Below, piece after piece: positions 55,818-64,000 of a stretch of DNA of 64,000 bases (position 1 is the first letter of the stretch; each line of letters opens with the position of its first letter). The notes beneath the pieces were generated by a model that searched no databases, was not told the origin of the DNA, and worked only from the letters and a program-made list of their open reading frames with translations. Position numbers and translations under genes: made by a program. The stretch is from Ustulina deusta (Eukaryota; Ascomycota; Sordariomycetes; Xylariales; Xylariaceae), in assembly GCA_023159155.1 (NCBI GenBank), contig JAJNNX010000006.1, positions 930,001 through 994,000 of the forward strand. The letters are read 5' to 3'.

Positions 55818-58616
55818 ATGGAAGATGAGCGGGGCCCCGAGTGTATTCATCGCCTAAATTAAATCGTGGAGAATACCAAAATAGCTCTTGAGTAAGTACA
55901 TTTGATCTAAATTTAATGTCTGATATCTCATTCCGCTTATGCTATACTCATACAGCGTCGTCACCGTAAATGGGCTCAATGGAGACCCAACGACGACTTG
56001 GAAAACGGATGGTCGAGGGAAGCTTTGTATCTGGATTCAAGACCTGCTGCCATTATTCGTCAAAAATATCCGTGTCTTGGCATACCAATACAACAGCTCT
56101 AGCTTCGGAACTGAAAATCTCTTCACCCCTGGTTGATTCGACCGCGCAGCCGAGGGGCTGGTGAAAGTGCTAGTGGATTTGAGACGCGACACTGAGGTCA
56201 GTCACACACATCGGTAGGTTCATAGATTGCCTCGTTAACAATTGACAGTGTTTTGTCACATTCATTGCAGATGATATCGGCGGCTTGGTGGTCATGAAGG
56301 TTCGTGAGTTCCGATATCAATTAGAAGTGAAATGCCGAGCAACGGACATTCTAATGAAAGAATATCTAGGCTCTTATGATTGCTACGCTACAAATGGAGC
56401 ATAGCTTTTTAAAAAACGGTCTACCTAAATTGGTCTGTGTCAACTTTTACAACCTTTTCAGGAGTACTGTGCTAACTGATTCTCTTCAGGTATTCTTCGG
56501 TACTCCACAAGGTGTGACAAATATCAAGTCTTAGGAAGATAGTTTATTTCGACTGGTTTGCACCACTACCACCATTTCTCTAGATCTTGGCCCTGACCTC
56601 CTCGAGGGTGCGGATTCCAAGAAGCTTTTGCAAGTCGCCGAGGGATTTAGCTACTCCCTCGCAAGCCATCGTATCGTCAACGTCTGCGAGGAAGCTACCG
56701 ACGGCCTACCAGTTAGTCGACCTGTCTTCTTACGGGTATGAAGCTGATACATAAATGCATCAAGGTTATCGATAACTTCATATCGACTACAGACTTCATC
56801 TTCATACCTAGTATGAAACTAGAGTCTATAGAAAAACGGGTCATCAAAGTCTTTGCCAGCTTTCTCCAGATGATGAGACATTGCGAATCATACAAAACAC
56901 AATCAAAGCTGGTATTTCCGCCTCCTTTAAGGAGACAAGACAGCGCTGATATGAATCGCAGAAACTGACCAGGATCTGGTGAATGCTTTTCTTGGCTCTC
57001 GTCGCTAGCTCCTCGGTTCCGATTGCCTAATGAACAGCAGGGGGGGTTGACAGACATTGAGAAGATTGCGACAAACAATCATTCACCCGCGATGTATCTT
57101 CACTCGTATCCCGGAACTGGAAAGAAAATATTTGGGGCCTCTCTCTATCGATCGCAAGGGTGGCTGAATCGTGGGTTCGTGGGTTACTATTCGTTCAGCG
57201 CGGGAGACATGCAACGAACAACAACCACTTCGCTTCTTGGTTCGTTGATCCACCAAATCTTATCCTCAAACCCTCTGAATTTTGATACTGTCAGAGACCT
57301 CTATAAAGCAATAGAGAAGCGGTCTATATGGAATCGGCACATCCTTTGGGCTATGTTGGAATCGCTCCTGTCCAGCTTGGCTCACATCACTGCTTTGCAT
57401 TGTAAATGGAGTTCACAATTGGATTTCACCTAGGGAGCAGTACCTTCCTCAGCTCTTTAACTACCTCAACAGTGATTCGGTTTCAACACCAGTGAAATTT
57501 ATCTTTATCAGAGAGCTGCAGCAGAACCTCAGGAGTCTGTTTCAATCGTACTCTGTTCTTGAGCTGGATACTCACACCTTGTGTTCTCGCTTAGTTCAAA
57601 TACAAACAGATCTTCTACTCACTAAGCTTCATAATGAGAAGCCTTTCCTGATGTCTCAAGCCTTGAAGGCTAGTCTCGAAGAGAAGTTACTCGCTTGTCA
57701 AAATCTTACTCAGCTCTCGATCACAGTTGAGGTTATCGAACAGGGCATACGCAATGACCTCACATACATCAAGCCTGGGGAATTTGGACTGGAAGTTGGC
57801 ACAAACCCTAGTTTGCTGGAGGCAACAGTGACCGTCGGCAACGGGTCAGATAGCCATTATCCAAGTTCATCATACCACCCAATCTCACTTCTCTCCGAGT
57901 TGGACCTATTGCCGTATGATATATCAAGTTTGACAATCGCTACGTCCAAGTCACCGCCGGAGTGGGCTCTTAGGGCTTTGAGCTGGATCTTGCGTGCCAG
58001 AAGGCCGATGAAGAGTGGCGAATTGACTCTCGCGATCTCACTAGTCGAATTTCAAGAGCCTATCTTCGAGTTTGCGGCATATGCAATTCTCTTTTGGCCC
58101 GAACATTTCCGCGAGGCAATGAAACAGGGTTCGTACCCTAGGCAGCTTCTAGGGCTCCTGAAAAGCGGTATTCCTCTTGAGGAATGGGGAAAGCTCTATT
58201 GCAATTTGGGAGGGAAATTTCTTAGGCCGGATATCCGCACCAAAGATCATCTACTTCTTCATTCTCAACTTGGATTTACTGACGTCATAGATGTTTGTCT
58301 ATCAGGCCAAGGAACAGAGTATCTTTTCGAAGCAGTGTTATCCGCTAGTTTGTGGGGGGGTGACCAGGGTATCATCGAAAAGATTCTACAGAGTAACAAA
58401 CCAGAAGAGGTGCCGTCACCTAGAAGCATCGAGCTTCTCGAGAAGCCTCTGGTTGAACCATCCCGTCGAGGATTCGAAGATATTGCCAAATGCTTCCTTG
58501 ACTATCTGGAATCGTCTGGGATTCTAAAGACAGATGTCTTGAAACGTAATCCTATCCTCTTATGTGATGTGCCCGAACTCGGATTCTTCTCGCTGGTGGA
58601 GGTCAGGAGCAGCTAG
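55818..58616 (+). pseudogene. Decayed NLR (STAND) gene: SesB-like hydrolase domain, NACHT, C-terminal repeat region
   Basis: Pieces follow in the order of a fungal NLR. An alpha/beta-hydrolase (SesB-like) N-terminus comes first: VVTVNGLNGDPTTTW, then IQDLLPLFVKNIRVLAYQYN, then FDRAAEGLVKVLVDL. After an intron (GTCAGT..GACAG) comes VTFIADDIGGLVVMK, where intact members have a GHSLGG-type elbow. VFFGTPQGVT follows near 56490 and ASHRIVNVCEEATDG near 56670. The NACHT P-loop part (about 57020-57390) has YLHSYPGTGKK, then GSLIHQILSSNP. A Walker-B-like LLCIVNGVHNW lies in a different frame (from about 57378). A helical C-terminal part to 58616 has ankyrin-like traces (LHSQLGFTDVIDVCL). Lesions: in-frame TAA at about 55860, in-frame TGA at about 56134, a frame change near 57375, loss of the nucleophile Ser and loss of the Walker A Ser/Thr. 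NLRs of this class sense non-self and trigger heterokaryon incompatibility or defence; this copy should be inactive. Confidence 0.7.
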
Positions 58617-59161
58617 ACCTGTAGGGCCGCCGCACCGCCACGATGAGTCAGCAGGCGCCCTTGTACCGAGTGTTCAATAATATTGCGTTGGCTACAAATT
58701 TAACTGCATATACTTTTAGTAACAGTTTGGCCATTAAGGGGAGTCCTCTAACGTTTGCGCTGCTACGCTTACATTGTGAGGACAAGTAAGGACTTGATGC
58801 AACTGGGTTGACATGGTGAACACCTTAAACTGTATTCTCGACTGAGTTAAACTGTAATTATTAAGACGCATCAATTAATGGATGCCCTCCCTACATAAGG
58901 GCCGCAAAACACCGGACAAGCCGCACACTTCCTTTTACGCTCTTTGCCCTACAACATTGTCGCACCCCAGGATAATACAAATATCTCGGATCAACTACTA
59001 GCTCAGCACTATACGTGAAGGAAGACGTACCTTGATAACATTCGCGGCCACTTCCCCATACCACTCACTCTTGGAGCGTCTTGATCAAAGCGGTCGTCCA
59101 GGTCAAGTTGCCACAAGGGAAATCACACCGTCAAACCAAACTTGTCCGGCAAGTAACAACC
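58617..59161. other. Intergenic, promoter of the orphan gene
   Basis: About 545 bp between the NLR relic and the orphan gene on the same strand. Nothing further is recognised. Confidence 0.55.
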
Positions 59162-59956
59162 ATGGCAGCACAACCAGAGTATCACGAGACAACGACCAAG
59201 GCCTCACCTCCCCCATACGAAGCATCTTCTCCCAACGGCAAGAACAAACAGCCAGGGCCGGCGATGGGCGGACAGTGGTATCTGGCAGATACACAGCTCG
59301 CAACGATAAAATTTATATATTGCCCCAACCCTTCTGTAGGTTGGTGGACCCAGGACTGGGCAGCAATTCTATTTGTCAAATGTAGCAACGTCCCTCGCCT
59401 CATGCGTGAAGGTTTCTACTGGGATAGCGCCAACGTCGTCGACGAAGATGGATATATCAATACAAACTTGGTGGATAGGGTTTTTTTCCGCCGCGATGGA
59501 AAGCAGTGGAATGGCAGAAGGAATTACTTCCTTAAGGACCTACAGGAGCCACAGCGCTGGACCGCAATGATTGAAGTATTCGCGTTACGCCATGAAACGC
59601 TATGTCGGTTTGACCTAAGTCAGCTGTCACGAGAGAGGATCCACTGTGTACTGGCTCTGAGTCAAGGCGGGGATCATATCTATGAATATTGTCACGGCAA
59701 ACCCCAATGCTGTTATAATGCCATCTATAACAACATGCCCATGGAAGGACGGTGGCCGTGGCCAAGGAAAAATGCCGAGGGAAACCGACAAGAAAAGCAG
59801 GGATATGAAGAAGAGGAATATGGAAAGTTGGAATATGAAGAACATGAATGTGAAGAGCAGGAATATGCAGAGCTGGAATATGAAGAAGCAGAAGAAGCAG
59901 TTGGTTTTTTTTCTTTCAGTATCTGCTTATTTCAATGCATTTTTGGCGATTCTTAA
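59162..59956 (+). CDS. Orphan protein with Tyr/Glu-rich repeat tail
   Basis: Intronless frame of 264 aa from the ATG at 59162 (MAAQPEYHETTT); the frame is open 27 codons further upstream without a better start. Residues 1-45 are Pro/Ser-rich (SPPPYEASSP). Residues about 50-200 look folded, Trp/Tyr/Cys-rich, with NPSVGWWTQDWAAILFVKC, VDRVFFRRDGKQWNGRRNYF and HGKPQCCYNAIYNNMPMEG. From about 208 comes an imperfect repeat of units like YEEEEYGKLE/YEEHECEEQE, then a hydrophobic end (VGFFSFSICLFQCIFGDS). I recognise no family; there is no signal peptide. It lies 0.5 kb after the NLR relic on the same strand. NLRs of fungi are sometimes paired with an adjacent effector gene, but nothing here shows that. 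Confidence 0.55.
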   Translation: MAAQPEYHETTTKASPPPYEASSPNGKNKQPGPAMGGQWYLADTQLATIKFIYCPNPSVGWWTQDWAAILFVKCSNVPRLMREGFYWDSANVVDEDGYINTNLVDRVFFRRDGKQWNGRRNYFLKDLQEPQRWTAMIEVFALRHETLCRFDLSQLSRERIHCVLALSQGGDHIYEYCHGKPQCCYNAIYNNMPMEGRWPWPRKNAEGNRQEKQGYEEEEYGKLEYEEHECEEQEYAELEYEEAEEAVGFFSFSICLFQCIFGDS

Positions 59957-61143
59957 TGTTCGTGGATAGGGAAAGAGCTACGATTAATTGCTGTTTTATT
60001 GCTTTCCTTTTTCAATAAGTAATGGGCTCGATTTTGATTTTCTGTTATTTTAGTAGTTAGTGATATGCATATTTGATAGAAAATTACAATAATACCGCCA
60101 TAAAATATACTCCAAAGTTAATGCTATGTAGATTGAATGATAGAGCGTAACCCTACTCATCTACTTAGGCTCTAATCATACGAGTCAGTAGGGGTGTAAG
60201 CATGTGCATAATGAGACGGAAGTCTAATTCATCTGATCAGCAATCTCTGTCTGATAGTCCCTACATAAGGCAGGGTGGCCTAGCAACCCTACATTGAAAT
60301 CTAACAAGGTAAGTAAGAGACCGCCGTCACGAGCAAGAGCCCTAGTGGGTATCTCGAGGTGGTACAGGAGGCATCGTTCAGCGGTTGTTGAGACGGATAT
60401 GTTTACATGTGTTCACCTCCCCTAGTACATCCTATACAAAACTATGATAGCATCAGGGATCTACGCAAAACTCTGGAGCTGGAGAAGTAAAGCGAATATC
60501 ATCGTTGTCTACAGAAAGGTCCGGCCGATATGACTGGGAATGTACACTAATCTATACTCTCAATGTTCCAGGTTCGTTTCGGAGCATCTATTTCAGATCG
60601 TTCAAGAGGGAGATGTTAAGGAGCCTCAGTTCAAGCTCTTACCTCGTCAAACAAGACAAACCGGTTTAATCGGGATGGCGCTTGATACCTAGCAACATCA
60701 GCGCAGTCGAGGCTTAAGCCTGCAATGAAGGCTGTACCTATTACTCCTATATCAGTGACATTCATCCATAGGAAATCACACATAGACGAACCTATTTAAT
60801 GGATTTTCTAGGCTTTGTTTGCGCCGTTCCGATTCATAGAGACGCAATTACAGCTTTGGGAAAGTGCCTTTCTGATACATGGCTATCCTTGCGATTTTAT
60901 GGTCAAGTTGTACCGAAGTCGGCCTGAGACGCTTAGAAATGATCGTTCAATTACGCTCAAGGATCTTAGATCTCTTTTGCATGGTCTTAAAAATGCGAAA
61001 AGTGTATCAACATCATGTAATCCTTCAACCAACACCTGACTCTTAACAAACTCCATGAAAATGCACAAAAAAAGGCTGCAAAGCTTTTTGTTACTCGCTA
61101 GGCATCATTTTATACATTGCGATTGTCGTCGCATATTTGTGGC
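59957..61143. other. Convergent intergenic region
   Basis: About 1.2 kb, AT-rich, between the orphan gene (+) and the second ferric reductase (-). No gene is supported. Confidence 0.6.
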
Positions 61144-62964
61144 TCACCACGTAAAGCTCTCCTCAACAAAATCTACCGCGTTTTCTGTACTTTGGACCTC
61201 TCGGACAGCTTGTCGGACGTCGTCTGCAAGTGCGCCGGGCCCGCATACCGTGACCACCATTGCGCCAACCTGCTGCTCCACTTCCCTCTGCATAATGGTT
61301 GATATGCTGGGTCGGCCTGGGAACATCTGGACGGTATTAGAACCAGAAACGATTTCTTTCGAGTTCTTTGGTCGCGTGATGAAGAGTCGAATGTTGAGGA
61401 TGTCTCGGCGTCTCGGCATACGTAACAGCTCATCCATCCATGGGCGTACCCATTCTAACGCTTCCGTATCACGCATGATCCACACCAGGGTAACCCGCCT
61501 TGTTGCGATGGTTCCGTCATTGAAACCCTTTATCAATGGCTTTAGATACGAAAGTTGATGGGTGATGCCTGTCGAGCCGGCAAAGAGCACAGCGTGGCCG
61601 TACGAATCGAGAGAATGATGTCCAGAGTATGGTCCCTCCATAGCCGCCTTGATTCGCATGGAACGAGTTCCGCTTTTGCTCGCCTTATTGAACAATTGTC
61701 GCGTGAAGCCCGTGTGTGCGCCGATGATGAACGAAACAGAGGTGGTGCCTTTGTGAAGGGCCGCGTTGCTGTGGCTTGTCTCCTTGTCTAGTGTCTCGTC
61801 TGCGTGATCCGGGCGGTGCTCAACCCATGCGATGGAAAAAGGATGATTCTCCCAAGGATTGACTCCCATGAAGCGGATATAGGCATGAGTACCTGGCGCG
61901 ACGTCAAGGTATCGAGGTAGATGCATCGTAACACGGGTGCAGTCGCCTGGCATGGGTTCTATTACCGCTTCAGTAAAGCCGCGTCGAGATGACCAATTGT
62001 TGTAAGCAAGGCGAAACATGCGAGCAAGTCGTTCGAAGAACCAAAGCAGGAATATGGTGATCATGTACGGGAGTTGTGGTAAACCGCCGGGGATTGAAGC
62101 TGAGGTGCAGTGAATGAGCGTCGTGACGAAGATGATGAAAGCCAGAATAATGTGTACATTGAGGAACGTCTCATAAAAGGCATGACGGACTGGGGAAAAG
62201 GACAAGAAGAAGAGGATTACTAGGGCGACGGTTCCACCGAACCCGGAGGCAATGAAGCTGTCGTGGAGAATTTTCTCATTGACGCTGCCCCATCCTGCTG
62301 CAGCAACTTCAACATAGGCCCAAGCAATGGTATGGACCAAGGCCTCCAACACAACCATACGGCCCATCCAACGATGCAGGAGATTATAGGTATCGAAGCT
62401 AACCTTGAGTAGAGGTATGAGAGGATTATTTCGTCCTGCCAGGATAATTAGGGGCACCATGTTGACTACCGCGAGAGTCCCCGAGCGACCTCGAATTTCG
62501 GCTGCCAAGGAGTAGCGATTGGATTGGGACCAGTCCAAGTAAAACATGTAGACGATGTTGCTGAGCAGGTAAAGACCGAGAATGACGGAATGAAGACGGG
62601 ATGGTAAGGTTCCGATACTGAAAGCCGAAGATAATCGTATTTCTCGATTATGACGTTTACGCCAGAAAGGGGCGTAAATCAGGTTTTTCTTCAAACTAGG
62701 CATCCAACTCCATTGTGACAACTTCCAATATCCTTGCTGGTCTGCTGGCATGGACATAGCAGAGACATGCCGTAGTTTGCTCCACCCTATTTCTAGAAGC
62801 CTCACCGAGAGGACGAACAATGCGAGTATACCCAATGACCACCACAGAGTGTCCCTGAAGAGTAGGTTCACGGGCTGATTGACGCCTGATAGACCGGTAG
62901 CATAGGGGGCAATCGTGGCGGCTGCATCAGCGGCCTCTTTGGCTTGTGTTGTTGTGACGTCCAT
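61144..62964 (-). CDS. Ferric/cupric reductase transmembrane component (FRE family)
   Basis: Intronless. The ATG at 62964 (MDVTTTQAKEAADAA) gives 606 aa; an upstream in-frame ATG at 63036 adds 24 residues with an Arg-rich start and is less likely. The heme histidines with x13 spacing lie at about H197/H211 (LLHRWMGRM...LVH) and H271/H285 (NVHIILAF...LIH). FAD contact is via NPWENHPFSIAW, nucleotide binding via FAGSTGITHQLSYL, and the C-terminal CGPGALADDVR motif closes the NAD domain. About seven membrane helices are seen. The reaction is as for the reductase at 11.8 kb, but this copy lacks the long Pro-rich linker and has a different loop structure, so the two are old paralogues and not a recent duplication. 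Confidence 0.92.
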   Translation of the reverse strand: MDVTTTQAKEAADAAATIAPYATGLSGVNQPVNLLFRDTLWWSLGILALFVLSVRLLEIGWSKLRHVSAMSMPADQQGYWKLSQWSWMPSLKKNLIYAPFWRKRHNREIRLSSAFSIGTLPSRLHSVILGLYLLSNIVYMFYLDWSQSNRYSLAAEIRGRSGTLAVVNMVPLIILAGRNNPLIPLLKVSFDTYNLLHRWMGRMVVLEALVHTIAWAYVEVAAAGWGSVNEKILHDSFIASGFGGTVALVILFFLSFSPVRHAFYETFLNVHIILAFIIFVTTLIHCTSASIPGGLPQLPYMITIFLLWFFERLARMFRLAYNNWSSRRGFTEAVIEPMPGDCTRVTMHLPRYLDVAPGTHAYIRFMGVNPWENHPFSIAWVEHRPDHADETLDKETSHSNAALHKGTTSVSFIIGAHTGFTRQLFNKASKSGTRSMRIKAAMEGPYSGHHSLDSYGHAVLFAGSTGITHQLSYLKPLIKGFNDGTIATRRVTLVWIMRDTEALEWVRPWMDELLRMPRRRDILNIRLFITRPKNSKEIVSGSNTVQMFPGRPSISTIMQREVEQQVGAMVVTVCGPGALADDVRQAVREVQSTENAVDFVEESFTW

Positions 62965-64000
62965 GTCCCGTAGAGCGAGTATCGGTGAGGGCGTTAATGA
63001 CCCGAAGGCAGCGATCCGGCGCCGCATTAATGACATTGTTTTGAATTCTGAGTACAGGCTGAGAGGGAATGTCTGACTCGGCGTATAAGTGACAGGACGG
63101 TCCAGTTGCCTCAGCCGAATGGAAAAGGGGGAAAAAGAGAGAATCTATAGTGAACGAAGAAAGGTTCGCTGAAGGGCCCAGAATCCTCGAGGCAAAGAAG
63201 GCTGTTTCATTCACGGGCGCTCGTCATAAGGGCATTGTTTAACAGATAATGAGCGGTAAACGAACAGCGAGGAGGATCTTTGTGTGCCGTTGAGCAGAGC
63301 TTTGTCTTCTCCAGGCTGGATCTTGTCGGTTATCTTTCAATGTGTCTGTGACTTGGAACTTATGAAGCCCTGGTTTTTTGGTGCTCTTTGTGGTCGCGGA
63401 GGTGGAACTCGGAGCCGGGGTTGAGCGCAACACCCAAAGACGAGATATTCCTCGCACGAAAAGAAAGCGTGGGCTCTGGGGGCAAAATGCTTGGTGCACC
63501 AATATTTGCTCGGGTGTAGTGACCGTGGGTGTTGGTTGACTTTGCTTGGTGTTGCAGGAGAGAGGGGATGGGCGGGTGTTGTTGCACCGCCAGTTCCAAG
63601 CACTTGGTCACCGAAGAAACAAACCTGCAGACCTCGACTGGGAGGGGGGCAGGAGAAGACGGCAGAAGCGCGCCTAGCGGCTACACAAAAACACGAAAAG
63701 AGGTTGGATGAGCAGGTTGCTTGTTTTGGCCCAGGCAAATTGTGATGTTCGGTTGATCATGCAGATGACGATGTGTGCTGTGCTTGTTCGGCGCCTTGCA
63801 GGACCCAGCTGCAGGCAGACGACGTGAGCGATTGCAAAGCAGCTCATCAAGAGCTGGAGGACAAAGAGAGAAAGAATGCTGCTCCTCGCATGCAAGGAAC
63901 ACGACAATCACCTCTCAATAAAAGGGGGCGTAGCATTTATGAGAAAAGAAAGCAGTTGATTCATCCATCGACTGTCGACCAAGCCGCCGGCCCTGCCTGG
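62965..64000. other. Promoter of ferric reductase and window edge
   Basis: About 1 kb upstream of the reductase. A CAGATAA element (63241-63247) resembles the core of a GATA site but lacks the full ATCWGATAA consensus of siderophore/iron repressors. Short open frames on both strands have no domain; no partial gene at the edge is supported. Confidence 0.5.

Overview
The window reads as nuclear DNA of a filamentous ascomycete (Pezizomycotina, most likely a Sordariomycete). Genes are split by short introns of about 45-115 nt with GT..AG ends and CTAAC/CTGAC-like branch sites. Intergenic stretches are long (0.5-5 kb) and carry microsatellites plus a recurring CCTACCTA/GGTACCTAGG motif. The proteins are fungal types: a Zn(II)2Cys6 regulator, D-arabinono-lactone oxidase, FRE-type ferric reductases and a NACHT (NLR) gene relic. 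I see no CRISPR array, no bacterial operon and no convincing tRNA or rRNA gene.

Layout. 1-2.2 kb: no gene found. 2.2-3.9 kb (-): secreted SGNH/CE2-like esterase. 6.9-7.4 kb (+): small coiled-coil BLOC-1 Cnl1-like protein. 8.7-10.4 kb (-): COMPASS PHD-finger subunit Spp1. 11.8-14.4 kb (-): large ferric reductase. 17.3-18.4 kb (+): exosome subunit Rrp43. 19.5-21.5 kb (-): unknown protein, apparently broken by an in-frame TAG. 23.2-24.2 kb: fossil of the rRNA dimethylase gene DIM1 beside a cluster of perfect hairpins. 24.3-25.9 kb (-): ALO1. 27.4-29.6 kb (+): meiotic cohesin Rec8. 30.3-32.1 kb (-): Rab escort protein Mrs6. 35.6-37.8 kb (+): Rab GEF Sec2. 42.3-45.5 kb (+): Zn2Cys6 transcription factor with 11 exons. 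47.7-50.8 kb (-): importin beta-1 (Kap95). 51-55.8 kb: gene-poor, with coding-like relics. 55.8-58.6 kb (+): decayed NLR with a SesB-like alpha/beta-hydrolase N-terminus. 59.2-60.0 kb (+): orphan gene with a Tyr/Glu-rich tail. 61.1-63.0 kb (-): second ferric reductase.

Most intact genes are unrelated housekeeping functions. The exceptions are a loose iron/redox theme (two ferric reductases and ALO1) and two neighbouring Rab-cycle genes (MRS6, SEC2). The most unusual part is the 51-60 kb accessory segment, where a self-recognition/immune-type NLR has lost its hydrolase serine, its Walker A Ser/Thr and its reading frame, next to an orphan gene. Exon coordinates come from reading splice signals and phase by eye. 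They are internally consistent (each intact model is a multiple of three) but not backed by transcripts.
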